Assembly (NCBI GenBank): GCA_022820365.1
Contig: JAJEFO010000106.1
Span: forward strand, 1 to 46,523
DNA length: 46,523 nt
Direction of reading: 5' to 3'
From: Silicimonas sp.
GTDB lineage: Bacteria; Pseudomonadota; Alphaproteobacteria; Rhodobacterales; Rhodobacteraceae
Made by a program: the position numbers and the translations under genes. The notes beneath the pieces were generated by a model. The model searched no databases. It saw only the letters and a list, made by a program, of their open reading frames with translations, and was not told where the DNA came from. Positions 26,141 to 37,142 of this stretch are shown here, one piece after another (position 1 is the first letter of the stretch; the number at the start of each line of letters is the position of its first letter).

Positions 26141-27220
26141 CTATGCAGCAGACCGATTCGCGGTTTCTAACTGTTCCAAAGCAATCGAAACCAAGCGCTG
26201 GTCGAAAATTTTCGACTTGCGCTGACCGGCTTCCCTCCCTCCCGGCCAATCTTTCAGTCCCTCGATTATTCCATTGACTGTAGGCTCTGTTCCACCACGT
26301 TGGATCATCCAGTCCACAGTCGCCAGAAGCTCCATGCCAAGAGGAGACTCGAACCCGTCGACGGTACTCGAAGCCCATTCCAAGGCGAGTGAATACACCT
26401 TACCTTCGCCGGAGTTCAGGTACGCTTGCACCCGGTCATGCATTGCTTCGTTGAACCAGATGAGATCCGTCGGACCCGCATCTGCCAAGCGCTTGTCGCA
26501 CCGCAAATAGCTTCCATCAAGGCTGTCCAGCAGCTTCGTCAAATTGTGCGAGTAGGGGCCATACTTGTTCGCTTGAAACCTGAAGTTGAGCGGGTCGGCG
26601 ACCTGGAATATCCTGGCACCACGCTCGATGAACCATCCAAGCTTCTGGATTTCGAGAATCGAACAGTCAATTCCGAGCAGGCAGTACCGCCGAACCATCT
26701 CGGCAACCAATGCACGCGCCGGCGTCAGTTTCTCAACCCCCGTGCGTTTCGCCACGTTCAGATATTGCGATGTCGGTTCGTAGACTATGGCGTTGAGATC
26801 TTCGATTTCCTCGAGTCCAGATACGATGACCGGACGTACTGCATGCCACTCCAGACCTCCGTTGCCGCAGCCAAGTGGGGGGATCGCAATTGAACGGATG
26901 TTCTTCTCTCGAATTGTCCGAACAAGATCCTTCACTCCCTCCTCAATCCACTCAATCCTGGTCTTGACCCGCCAGTGGGTCTTGGTTGGGAAGTTGATGA
27001 TCCATCGAGGCCCGAAGAGTTCCGTGCTTTCGGTCACGAACATCTTTCCGATTACAACTCCACCTGCGCTGCAGGCGCGCGCGTAATTATCGAAATTGTC
27101 CGGGAACTGCTCCTTAAACATCAAGGCGATTCCTTTACCCATGATACCGACCGTGTTCACGGTATTCACTACCGCATCCACATCGGCTTCGAGCAGATTG
27201 CCTTGAGTGAAGGTAATCAT
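26141..27220 (-). CDS. darG: DarG antitoxin, macrodomain DNA ADP-ribosyl glycohydrolase
   Basis: 359 residues. The N-terminal macrodomain (1-~155) has the DarG pattern: ITFTQGNLLEADVDAVVNTV, GIMGKGIALMFKEQFP, WIINFPTKTHWR with the catalytic lysine (K80) and IPPLGCGNGGLEW. DarG removes ADP-ribose from thymidine in DNA. The C-terminal domain (~165-359) is the part that binds and neutralises DarT in characterised systems. I chose ATG at 27220, which overlaps the darT stop by four bases (ATGA); an upstream GTG at 27232 is unlikely. The gene order, toxin then antitoxin, is standard. Confidence 0.93.
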   Translation of the reverse strand: MITFTQGNLLEADVDAVVNTVNTVGIMGKGIALMFKEQFPDNFDNYARACSAGGVVIGKMFVTESTELFGPRWIINFPTKTHWRVKTRIEWIEEGVKDLVRTIREKNIRSIAIPPLGCGNGGLEWHAVRPVIVSGLEEIEDLNAIVYEPTSQYLNVAKRTGVEKLTPARALVAEMVRRYCLLGIDCSILEIQKLGWFIERGARIFQVADPLNFRFQANKYGPYSHNLTKLLDSLDGSYLRCDKRLADAGPTDLIWFNEAMHDRVQAYLNSGEGKVYSLALEWASSTVDGFESPLGMELLATVDWMIQRGGTEPTVNGIIEGLKDWPGGREAGQRKSKIFDQRLVSIALEQLETANRSAA

Positions 27221-27861
27221 CGGAAATACCACCCCGGCCGCGCTGCGATCGTAAGATCTAGCCCGGCCTCCTCCCGTTCCTGTTCGAGTGTTCGCTTTTC
27301 ATTCTCACTCAGGCACACTATGCCCGCCAGATGCTCGACTGGCAAGTGCCAGTGTACGAGGGCCTCGGCTTGGTAGCGATCCGTCTTCTCGGGGTCGTCA
27401 ACATCCCGCTTGAAATCTCGTTTCTCCAGGATGTCCCAGTCAATCTTGTCCAAATCATCCAGAGACGTGTAGAACTGCGCGGTCCGCAGATACGCGTGCC
27501 GGTCTGAGAACACGGTCGACACACCGCTCTCGGCCAGTCCCCGAAGGGTCGACGCCAGTATGACAATCTCCGAATTCGGGAAGCGGTGGACGCTCCCATA
27601 TCCGGTTCTAATGTTGTACATCATCATGGAAAATGGCGTGAAGTAGAATGGAATGTAATCGGACAGCGTCCCGCCCGGTGGCACCGGAACGCTTTTGCTT
27701 GACCGCCGCTGAATCAGTTCCATGTTGCCGATCCTGACGAAATCCGGATCGCGAATGTCGGAGTTCTTGCAGTGCAAGCCGTTGCGAAGGATCCACGGCA
27801 TATTGCGAATGTGCGTGATCCTGAAGATTCCTGCTCTCTCCTTGTCTAACGTATAGGCCAT
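27217..27861 (-). CDS. darT: DarT toxin, DNA ADP-ribosyltransferase
   Basis: 214 residues, normal for DarT (DUF4433). DarT ADP-ribosylates thymidine in single-stranded DNA using NAD+. Seen here: FRITHIRNMPWILRNGLHC (NAD-binding region with H17), QRRSSKSVPVPPGGTLSDY, IPFYFTPFSMMMYNI and the catalytic glutamate in RYQAEALVHWHLP (E166). An ATG at 27861 has no clear ribosome-binding site, and a perfect 6-bp-arm palindrome spans it. DarTG modules act in phage defence and are often mobile; this one is more AT-rich by eye than the core block next to it. Confidence 0.93.
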   Translation of the reverse strand: MAYTLDKERAGIFRITHIRNMPWILRNGLHCKNSDIRDPDFVRIGNMELIQRRSSKSVPVPPGGTLSDYIPFYFTPFSMMMYNIRTGYGSVHRFPNSEIVILASTLRGLAESGVSTVFSDRHAYLRTAQFYTSLDDLDKIDWDILEKRDFKRDVDDPEKTDRYQAEALVHWHLPVEHLAGIVCLSENEKRTLEQEREEAGLDLTIAARPGWYFR

Positions 27862-27873
27862 GATTTGTCATGG
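27858..27873. promoter_or_regulatory. Palindrome overlapping the darT start codon
   Basis: CCATGATTTGTCATGG has perfect 6-base arms (CCATGA/TCATGG) around TTTG. It includes the darT start codon and the bases just upstream, a position suited to autoregulation or to a translation-limiting hairpin. The function is inferred from position only. Confidence 0.4.
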
Positions 27874-28729
27874 ATACAGATCGACAAGTTCATGCTCAAG
27901 CGTGTGCACCAGTACCGGAGTTGGAACGAGCGGCCGCTTGGCACCAAGGACCTTGGTGGTCACCATTGAGCCATGACATGCTGCTTGCGCAATGGCGCGC
28001 TATTTCCTGAACTCATCCTTGAGCAGCGCCTTGTGGGGACCGACCCGTTCGCCATGTTCGAGGAAACGCGCCAGATCTATGGCCACACGCATTGTGGCTG
28101 GAATTGCGGGAAACCGGACTCATACGCAAGGATGCTCCAATTCCCGCTTGTGGTGAAAGTGCTGTTCAGCAATGATGCGCAGTCTTCCCTTGGAGTCATT
28201 CGCACACTCCGAGACGCATGTCGCGGGAGTGGCAGCGAAATCGTGTGTGCCAGAAATTCAGCGAATTCGACAATCGCTTCGAATTGCGCTCCGAAGGAAT
28301 GTCTGGTCGCCGCACATCAAGGGCGACTTCATCGCTGATGAGGTTCGACGTTCATTTCCCCGGTTCGCAGGCTCCTTGCCATAAGTCGGAAACGCCCGAA
28401 GGTGCACACTGGTGCGGCAACTGTTCATTCGGCAATCGACAATGGATGTGCGAGACACGTGTGCGCAACTGCAATCGGACATCAGATGGTCCATGATTGA
28501 CCACGTGCCGATACGTCCTTCCGTTCGTCAGCGAACGCCACGGTGCCGCATTTTGAATGAGGGGCTTGACTTGCGAGGCATCGCCGACGATAAGCCGGGC
28601 CTCTGGCGGGCGATGCCCGCCATTGACGTTTGAATGACGCCCGCATCGGGCGCGCAGTTCGAGGCGGCAGATGTCGAGAACGCCGGGGTGACCGGGGCCG
28701 AAGAACGCGGGAAGATGGAAGGAAAGCTG
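27874..28729. other. Gap of about 850 bases upstream of rplU
   Basis: I see no supported gene. A plus-strand frame at 27973-28338 has no recognisable family. The promoter and leader of the rplU-rpmA operon should lie near the right end, but I cannot place hexamers with confidence. Confidence 0.4.
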
Positions 28730-29455
28730 ATGTTTGCGGTTCTCAAGACCGGTGGCAAGCAATACCGGGTCAAGGCGGGCGACATGCTCCGCGTGGAGAA
28801 ACTCGCTGCCGGTGCCGGCGACGTGATTCAATTCAACGAAGTCCTGATGGTGGGAGCGAATGTCGGCGCGCCCTTTGTCGAAGGGGCCGCCGTGCAGGCC
28901 GAGGTCGTTGACCAGATCAAGGGCGAGAAGGTCATCAACTTTGTTCGCCGTCGCCGCAAGAGTTCCTCGAAGCGCACAATGGGTCATCGCCAGCAACTGA
29001 CGCTCGTGCGCGTGACGAACATCCTCGCAGAGGGAGCGGGCAAGTCGGGCGTCAAGCCCGCCGTTGGAGCCAGATCCGCCGCAAAGGCGGCAGACTCCGC
29101 GGCGAAGCCGACGAAACCCGCCAAGAAGGCCGACGATCAAAAGGTTGGCAAGCAGGCTGCTGCGAAGCCCGAACCAAAGGCCAAGGCTGCGCCAAAGGCC
29201 AAGGCTGCACCAAAGACTGAGGGAACGGATGCGCCAGCGAAGGCTGCGCAGAAGGACGATCTCAAGAAACTTGCTGGCCTGGGCCCGGCCCTCGAGAAGA
29301 AACTGAACGAGGCCGGCATCACCACATTTGCACAGATTGCTGCATGGAATGCCGATGACGTCGTCGAGATCGACGAAAGGCTGGCCCTCAAGGGCCGAGT
29401 CGAGCGCGACGACTGGGTTGGTCAGGCCAAGGCCCTGATGTCCGGAAAGGAGTAA
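28730..29455 (+). CDS. rplU: 50S ribosomal protein L21 with C-terminal extension
   Basis: 241 residues, more than twice the usual ~103. Residues 1-~103 are canonical L21 ([50 protein letters not shown]). Residues ~105-175 are an Ala/Lys/Pro-rich linker with repeats of PKAKAA. Residues ~176-241 form a helix-hairpin-helix-like domain ([20 protein letters not shown], then [16 protein letters not shown] and [13 protein letters not shown]), of the type also seen at the ends of some alphaproteobacterial NuoE and L21 proteins. The tail could contact rRNA or other nucleic acid; that is inference. The ATG at 28730 follows AAGGAAAG. It forms an operon with rpmA five bases downstream. Confidence 0.95.
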   Translation: MFAVLKTGGKQYRVKAGDMLRVEKLAAGAGDVIQFNEVLMVGANVGAPFVEGAAVQAEVVDQIKGEKVINFVRRRRKSSSKRTMGHRQQLTLVRVTNILAEGAGKSGVKPAVGARSAAKAADSAAKPTKPAKKADDQKVGKQAAAKPEPKAKAAPKAKAAPKTEGTDAPAKAAQKDDLKKLAGLGPALEKKLNEAGITTFAQIAAWNADDVVEIDERLALKGRVERDDWVGQAKALMSGKE

Positions 29456-29460
29456 GCGGG

Positions 29461-29730
29461 ATGGCACACAAGAAGGCAGGCGGATCCAGCCGAAATGGCC
29501 GTGATTCAGCCGGACGTCGGCTCGGCGTGAAGAAGTTCGGCGGAGAGGCCGTCATTCCGGGAAACATCATCGTGCGCCAGCGCGGCACCAGGTGGTGGCC
29601 GGGCGAGGGCGTCGGCATTGGACGGGACCACACGATCTTTGCGACCGTCACGGGCAACGTGGCGTTTCACAAGGGTCTCAAGGGGCGCACGTTCATCTCT
29701 GTGCATCCAGAGGCAAGTCCCGCCGAGTAG
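29461..29730 (+). CDS. rpmA: 50S ribosomal protein L27
   Basis: 89 residues, full length. [40 protein letters not shown] and [20 protein letters not shown] are canonical. The N-terminus lies near the peptidyl-transferase centre. AAAGGAG precedes the ATG, overlapping the end of rplU. A rho-independent terminator follows at 29754-29787. Confidence 0.98.
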   Translation: MAHKKAGGSSRNGRDSAGRRLGVKKFGGEAVIPGNIIVRQRGTRWWPGEGVGIGRDHTIFATVTGNVAFHKGLKGRTFISVHPEASPAE

Positions 29731-29753
29731 CCGACGACACAGACAAGGCGTTC

Positions 29754-29787
29754 AGGGGTCGGCACATGCACCGGCCCCTTTGTTTTT
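29754..29787 (+). terminator. Rho-independent terminator after rpmA
   Basis: AGGGGTCGG (29754-29762) pairs with CCGGCCCCT (29771-29779) with one G-U pair around an 8-base loop, followed by TTGTTTTT. It ends the rplU-rpmA transcription unit, 23 bases after the rpmA stop. Confidence 0.85.
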
Positions 29788-29888
29788 GAAGTGCCGGTTG
29801 CGCCAATGCATTGGCAAGCCCATTTGACAAGAGGCTGATCGTTCAATTGGTCGCGGACGATCTGCCTGATACCAGGGAGGAGCGTCCA

Positions 29889-30428
29889 GTGAAACTCGAC
29901 ACGATCGCCAACCAGCCCGTGATTCAGACAGAGCGCTTGATCCTGCGCCCGCTGCGCCGCTCGGACGCGGCCTTCCTGGAACTCTTCGGGGCTGACGCCC
30001 GCGTGGCGAGAATGACCCGCAACATTCCGCACCCCCAGCCGCCGGGGGGCGCAGAGGCGTTCGTGGAGCGCGCACTGGCCGATGACAGGACGGAGGATGT
30101 CTGGGCACTGGACGGCAAGCCTTTCGGCCAAGGTGCCGTGCTGGGACTGATCAGTCTCGAGCAGATGGATCGCGAGCAGTCGGAAGTCTCGTACTGGGTC
30201 GTGCCCGCGTTCTGGAACTCCGGCCTTGCGACGGAAGCCTTGCAAGCCCTGATCGACGCTAATCCCCACAGCGACAAGACAATGTTTGCCAGCGTGTTCC
30301 AGGACAACCCGGCATCGGAAAGCGTGTTGCGCAACACGGGTTTCCAGTATCTCGGCGATGCCGAGACGTTTTCCGTGGCGCGCGGCACGACCGTTCCGAC
30401 CTGGACCTACTTGAGGCGTCTTAGGTGA
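29889..30428 (+). CDS. GNAT-family N-acetyltransferase (RimJ/RimL-like)
   Basis: 179 residues. Typical RimJ/RimL-type start QTERLILRPLRRSDAAFLEL, then VSYWVVPAFWNSGLATEALQ (acetyl-CoA-binding helix region) and SVFQDNPASESVLRNTGFQY. It should transfer an acetyl group from acetyl-CoA to a protein N-terminus or small amine; the substrate is unknown. I chose GTG at 29889 because GGGAGG lies 8 nt upstream and the family N-terminus starts there. It sits between the terminator of rpmA and obgE, possibly in the obgE transcription unit. Confidence 0.85.
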   Translation: MKLDTIANQPVIQTERLILRPLRRSDAAFLELFGADARVARMTRNIPHPQPPGGAEAFVERALADDRTEDVWALDGKPFGQGAVLGLISLEQMDREQSEVSYWVVPAFWNSGLATEALQALIDANPHSDKTMFASVFQDNPASESVLRNTGFQYLGDAETFSVARGTTVPTWTYLRRLR

Positions 30429-32602
<2,174 letters not shown>

Positions 32603-32665
32603 GCGCTGATTGGACAACTGCATCGGAGAAGTGTATCGATTGCCGATGCCGGAAAGGAGCGAGCG

Positions 32666-33931
32666 ATGAAAGACCTTACGGATGTCCAGGAGGTCATGTC
32701 GGACATCGGCCGACGTGCCCGGGTTGCCGCCATGGAACTTGCCGTAGCGTCGTCCGAGGCAAAACGGAGGGCCATCGAAGGTGCTGCCGATGCCATCTGG
32801 AAGCGTCGTGAGGAGATTTTCGCCGCAAATGCGGAAGACATCGCCTACGGTCGCGAGAAGAGCCTTTCTGCGGCCATGATGGACAGGCTTCTGCTGGACG
32901 AGGGTCGCATCAAGGGAATTTGTGACAGCCTGCAGGATGTGGCTGCGCAGCCCGATCCGGTGGGCGAGGTCATGGACGAGTGGGACAGGCCAAACGGGCT
33001 GCATGTCAGGCGGGTCCGGACGCCGCTCGGTGTTGTCGGTGTCATTTACGAGAGCAGGCCCAACGTCACGTCGGACGCGGCCTCGCTTTGCCTGAAATCC
33101 GGAAATGCCGTGATTCTGCGGAGCGGTTCCGAGAGCTTCCACTCTGCGGGTGCCATTCACGCATGCCTTTTGGACGGCCTTGATGCCGCAGGCCTGCCCC
33201 GGGATTCCGTGCAGCGTGTTCCGACCCGCGACCGCGCCGCCGTGTCCGAACTGCTGCGCATGACGGATCATGTCGATGTCATCGTGCCGAGAGGGGGCAA
33301 GGGCCTCGTAAGCGTCGTGCAGCAGGAAGCCCGGGTTCCGGTTTTTGCCCACCTTGAAGGGATCGTGCATGTCTATGTCGATGCGGCCGCTGACAAGGAA
33401 ACCGCTCTTCGCGTGGTGCTGAATGCCAAGACCCGGCGTACCGGCATCTGCGGCGCGGCCGAATGCCTCTTGATTCACAGGAATGCATTCAAGGAGGTTG
33501 GACAACCCGTCATCAAGGCATTGCAGGAAGCCGGGGTCGAGGTCAGGGGAGACGAGGCTGCGCAAGCCGTTGAAGGCGTCGTGCCCGCAACCGCCGAGGA
33601 TTGGGGCCGCGAGTACCTGGACATGAAGATGGCCGCCAAGGTCGTTGAGTCGATTGACCTCGCCATTGAGCACATCCGCACCCATGGCTCTTCGCACACC
33701 GATTGCATCATCACTGCGGATGAAGGCGCAACGGAGAAATTCTTCCGAAATCTCGACAGCGCAATTCTCATGCAGAACGCGTCAACCCAATTCGCCGACG
33801 GAGGCGAGTTCGGAATGGGTGCAGAGATCGGAATTGCCACCGGCAAGCTCCACGCGCGCGGTCCTGTCGGTGCCGTCCAGCTTACCAGCTTCAAGTACCT
33901 GGTGACTGCAGAGGGTGCAGTCAGGAGCTGA
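32666..33931 (+). CDS. proA: Gamma-glutamyl phosphate reductase
   Basis: 421 residues, normal length. It reduces gamma-glutamyl phosphate to glutamate semialdehyde with NADPH, the second proline step. The signature [30 protein letters not shown] and the catalytic cysteine in [17 protein letters not shown] (C262) are present, followed by [28 protein letters not shown] precedes the ATG. It completes the obgE-proB-proA unit. Confidence 0.97.
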   Translation: MKDLTDVQEVMSDIGRRARVAAMELAVASSEAKRRAIEGAADAIWKRREEIFAANAEDIAYGREKSLSAAMMDRLLLDEGRIKGICDSLQDVAAQPDPVGEVMDEWDRPNGLHVRRVRTPLGVVGVIYESRPNVTSDAASLCLKSGNAVILRSGSESFHSAGAIHACLLDGLDAAGLPRDSVQRVPTRDRAAVSELLRMTDHVDVIVPRGGKGLVSVVQQEARVPVFAHLEGIVHVYVDAAADKETALRVVLNAKTRRTGICGAAECLLIHRNAFKEVGQPVIKALQEAGVEVRGDEAAQAVEGVVPATAEDWGREYLDMKMAAKVVESIDLAIEHIRTHGSSHTDCIITADEGATEKFFRNLDSAILMQNASTQFADGGEFGMGAEIGIATGKLHARGPVGAVQLTSFKYLVTAEGAVRS

Positions 33932-34205
33932 CCTCCGTGCCTTGCTTGTCAGCACGCCGCCAGGCAACCGGTCGGAGCTGGCGTTGCCAGTCGCATCCCG
34001 CCAGGCAATCGTCAGTGATCATCCAGGCTGAAACAATCCGTGGATTGCGGGCGAGCAGCGAAGTCAAAGCGACCCAAAGCTTGCGCGAAGGTGCAGCCAC
34101 GGCGAGCGCAAATCCGGTCTCAGGCGATTCTTGTGCGCGCAAAGGAATGTGGTATCGTCCCGGCCTGACATGGAAGGGCTGCGCACCCCGAAAGTTCAAA
34201 GTGCC

Positions 34206-34391
34206 ATGACAGACGTTTCGTTCCTGCTGACCCCCGGCAATCTCGTCCGGCACCCCCAGCGCCCGGATTGGGGGACCGGCCAGGTGCAGTCCAACATCAA
34301 CGGGCGCGTCACCGTGAATTTCCCAGACGAGGGAAAGGTCGTCATCGACAGCAGCCGGGTCGAGCTGATCCCGGTCTTTCGCTCCGAATGA
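34206..34391 (+). CDS. DUF3553 small protein
   Basis: 61 residues. The pattern LTPGNLVRHPQRPDWGTGQV, INGRVTVNFPDEGKVVID and a final LIPV matches the small DUF3553 proteins common in alphaproteobacteria. It resembles an SH3-like or CarD/Tudor-type barrel, but its role is not known to me. Translation from the ATG at 34206 fits the family length; a longer frame from 34131 adds unrelated residues. The 274-base gap after proA holds no gene I recognise. Confidence 0.8.
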   Translation: MTDVSFLLTPGNLVRHPQRPDWGTGQVQSNINGRVTVNFPDEGKVVIDSSRVELIPVFRSE

Positions 34392-34514
34392 TGGCAGGCA
34401 CCGTCTCCACGGACTTGCCGGCGTTCGGTTGTTCATTGGCGCCAGCCCGGCCTTGTGCACTTCCGGAGCTTCTTTCGACGTGGACAACCGGCAGCGCGAG
34501 ACGCCCAGCGGTCC

Positions 34515-35285
34515 ATGGAACTTGAAGCGGCACATCTGACGCTGCGCCTTGCCACGACGGAAGAGGATCGTCTGGCAGCCGAGCGCCTGCGCTACGAAGT
34601 GTTCGTCGAGGAACTGGGCGGTGACGGCGACATGGTCGATCATGAAGGCCGGTTCGAGAGGGACCATTTCGATCCGGATTTCGATCACCTGGTCCTGGTG
34701 GACGGCAACCGGGACCGCGCGGCCCTCGATCACGTGGTGGGGGTCTACCGCCTGCTGCCGGGAGGTCTTCGGGACAGGTTCTATTCCGAGGACGAGTACG
34801 ACGTCTCCCTGCTCGTCGAAAGCGGCAGGAAGCTTCTTGAGCTTGGCCGCTCATGCGTGCGCCAGGGGTACCGGGGCGGCATCGCGCTGCACCTCCTTTG
34901 GACCGGCCTTGCCGACTACGTGCGCGAACGGGACATCGAGATCCTCTTCGGCGTCGCGAGTCTCCATGGTACGGACATCGACGCGCTTGCCGAACCATTG
35001 TCGCACCTGCACCACTCGCACCTGGCGCCGCCCGAACTCAGGGTGCGTGCGCGGGAGGACGTCTACCAGCCTATGGACTTGCTCGCACCGGAAGAGATCG
35101 ACAGGGTTGCAGCAATGCGAGCCACGCCGGCATTGATCAAGTCCTACCTGAAGCTCGGCGGATTCGTCGGGGATGGCGCCTTCGTGGATCACAAGTTCAA
35201 CACGACAGACGTATGCCTGGTGATCGACATCGAACTGATGAAACCCGCTGCGCGCATCCGCTACTCGAAGGGCTCCGGAGCATGA
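34515..35285 (+). CDS. olsB: Ornithine N-acyltransferase (OlsB-like)
   Basis: 256 residues. It matches OlsB, which transfers a 3-hydroxyacyl group from acyl carrier protein to ornithine to make lyso-ornithine lipid. Visible: LRLATTEEDRLAAERLRYEV then FVEELGGDGDMVDHEGRFER with FDPDFDHLVLVD, the GVYRLLP block, LLELGRSCVRQGYRGG and ILFGVASLHGTDIDALAEPL. It is cytoplasmic or membrane-associated. The ATG at 34515 has a weak ribosome-binding site, and a GTG at 34455 is an alternative. It overlaps olsA by four bases (ATGA), so the two enzymes are translationally coupled. Confidence 0.93.
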   Translation: MELEAAHLTLRLATTEEDRLAAERLRYEVFVEELGGDGDMVDHEGRFERDHFDPDFDHLVLVDGNRDRAALDHVVGVYRLLPGGLRDRFYSEDEYDVSLLVESGRKLLELGRSCVRQGYRGGIALHLLWTGLADYVRERDIEILFGVASLHGTDIDALAEPLSHLHHSHLAPPELRVRAREDVYQPMDLLAPEEIDRVAAMRATPALIKSYLKLGGFVGDGAFVDHKFNTTDVCLVIDIELMKPAARIRYSKGSGA

Positions 35286-36130
35286 ACAGCCCGACCTGGC
35301 GTTCCGAGGAGGCACCTGAAGTGTTCAGGCCCGGCCTTCTTGGCTGGTTTCTCGTCGCTTTCAGGGGGATAGCTCTGGGCGCGCTGGTGTTCGGCTGTTT
35401 CGGAATCCTGCTGCTGGTCAGGCTGTTTGAGCGTCCGCTCTTCGGCAGTCGTCGGCCCTGGACGCCCCAGATTGTCGTCTTCGTCTGCCGCAACGCGTTT
35501 CGCGTCCTCGGGATGCGCCTGGAGATCATCGGTTCACCGGTGAATCGTCCTGGCGTGATTGTTTCGAATCACAGTTCGTGGCTGGACATCTTCACGCTCA
35601 ATGCGGCGGGACCGCTCTACTTTGTCTCAAAGGCCGAAGTGGCCAGCTGGCCCGGAATCGGTTGGCTGGCGCGCGGCACGGGAACCGTCTTCGTCCAGCG
35701 GGAAAGGCGGGAGGCCGGGAACCAGAAGTCGGCATTCGAAGAGCGCCTCGCGGCCGGGCACCGGATCCTGTTCTTTCCGGAGGGCACGTCCAGCGATGGC
35801 CGGCGCGTCCTGCCGTTCAAGTCGACGCTCTTCGCCGCTCTCTTCTCGAATCGCCTGCCAGAACTCTGGGTCCAGCCAGTCACGGTCGTCTATCACGCAC
35901 CGGAAGGTGCCGACCCGCGCTATTACGGATGGTGGGGCAACATGGAATTCGGCTCTCATGTGGTGAAGACGCTCGGGACACGTCGCCATGGAAAGGTTGA
36001 GGTGACGTGGCACGAGCCGCTGCGTGTCGCGGACTTCGCGGAACGAAAGGCGCTTGCGGCAGAGGCTGAAGTGCGGGTGCGATCGGTGCATCCCCAGGGG
36101 TCAGCCGAAGGCGCGGACGAATCCGGCTAG
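35282..36130 (+). CDS. olsA: Lyso-ornithine lipid acyltransferase (OlsA/PlsC-like)
   Basis: 282 residues. A membrane segment near residues 20-45 (FLVAFRGIALGALVFGCFGI) anchors a PlsC-type acyltransferase domain with the HX4D motif NHSSWLDI and the FFPEGTSSDG motif. It adds the second acyl chain to lyso-ornithine lipid; PlsC-type acyl-glycerophosphate activity is the alternative, but coupling to olsB supports OlsA. Its 3' end overlaps the convergent thiE-like gene by 30 bases. Confidence 0.92.
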   Translation: MNSPTWRSEEAPEVFRPGLLGWFLVAFRGIALGALVFGCFGILLLVRLFERPLFGSRRPWTPQIVVFVCRNAFRVLGMRLEIIGSPVNRPGVIVSNHSSWLDIFTLNAAGPLYFVSKAEVASWPGIGWLARGTGTVFVQRERREAGNQKSAFEERLAAGHRILFFPEGTSSDGRRVLPFKSTLFAALFSNRLPELWVQPVTVVYHAPEGADPRYYGWWGNMEFGSHVVKTLGTRRHGKVEVTWHEPLRVADFAERKALAAEAEVRVRSVHPQGSAEGADESG

Positions 36131-36721
36131 GGCCTTGGCAGGATCTTCCTTCCGCCAGATTTCCTCGCCGATGCCGAAGAAGTCGGTGACCGGGGCGAGG
36201 CTTGCAGCAAGGCCGGTGTCGAGATTGCCTTCCGCCACGACAGGCAGTTCGATCATCTCGGACCACCAGGCAAAGAGATCACGTTCTGCCAACGTGCCGT
36301 CACCAAGCGCCGACGCGCCGACGGGTCCGAAGGCCACGTAATTGGCGCCAGCCTCGGCTGCATTCATTCCGTCATGACGGGAGGCGTGGCAGTAGGTTCC
36401 GACGATGGCGTCCTTGCCCAGCGCACTGCGTGCCTTCCTGACTGATCGTGCCCCGTCGACAAGGTGCACGCCGTCAAGCCCAAGATCCCGGGCGAGGGCA
36501 AGATGCAATTCGATGACTATGGCCACGTCGCGCGCATGTGCCGCCTCTCGCAATGCGTCGGCTGCGCGCGACAGCCGGACCTCGTCCCGCGTCGCCATGG
36601 AAAGCCGAAGGCAGGCGACCTCATGCGCGTCCATGACTGCGGCCAACTGGTCCCGAAACGTCGGGAGTTCAAACTCCGGCGGAGTCAGCAAGTATATCTG
36701 CGGCTTGTCCGATCCGGCCAT
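36101..36721 (-). CDS. Thiamine-phosphate-synthase-like protein, probably divergent
   Basis: 206 residues, ThiE length, with a ThiE-like barrel: QIYLLTPPEFELPTF, IELHLALARDLGLDGVHLVD, IVGTYCHASRHDGMNAAEAG, ANYVAFGPVG. However, key ThiE positions differ: the NDR pyrimidine-site segment is ELHL-like, and the FGPVFxTxTK phosphate loop reads FGPVGASALGDGTL without the lysine. I therefore hesitate to assign thiamine phosphate synthesis. No other thi genes are nearby. GGAG precedes the ATG at 36721. The 3' end overlaps olsA by 30 bases. Confidence 0.8.
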   Translation of the reverse strand: MAGSDKPQIYLLTPPEFELPTFRDQLAAVMDAHEVACLRLSMATRDEVRLSRAADALREAAHARDVAIVIELHLALARDLGLDGVHLVDGARSVRKARSALGKDAIVGTYCHASRHDGMNAAEAGANYVAFGPVGASALGDGTLAERDLFAWWSEMIELPVVAEGNLDTGLAASLAPVTDFFGIGEEIWRKEDPAKALAGFVRAFG

Positions 36722-37142
36722 CCGGCGTCTCCAAGGGTTCGCGCCCGAGCCTATAGCCGTATGTGGACGCCCCCTGTGGTGCAAGCTGGAATTCGGACAA
36801 CGTGTGACATGCGATCAAGGTACTGTCGTATGTCCGGCCTCTGAGATGCAGCATTCATCCGCTGCGGGCCCATATGGTGTACGTGGATCGGATCCAAATC
36901 GCTTACGCGGGCTCGAAGCCCTGCGGCTATAACTGGTTCTTCCGACCCCGACCCTTCGACCTTTGCCCCTATCCTGTCTTTCGTCCCATCGCTTGCCGCC
37001 TGCGGGGGAAGGCGGGCGATCCTCTCTCGTGCCGTGTCAAGGCCCAAGTCAGCTTTGCGCGCGCACCGCAACTCCTGCCAATCTGCAGCCGGTTTTCGCT
37101 GCCTGCTTGTGCCCGCTTCAGAGGCGTCCTATTTGCGCAATC
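36722..37142. other. Intergenic region before trmJ
   Basis: This is about 420 bases separating divergent thiE-like and trmJ genes. It should hold promoters for both, but I cannot place hexamers reliably. No gene, RNA structure or repeat is recognised. The frames crossing it belong to antisense or extended shadow frames. Confidence 0.4.

Noticed and set aside
28352-29467. 371-codon minus-strand frame across rplU
   Set aside because: Antisense to L21, leucine/glycine-rich shadow of the Ala/Lys linker, no family.
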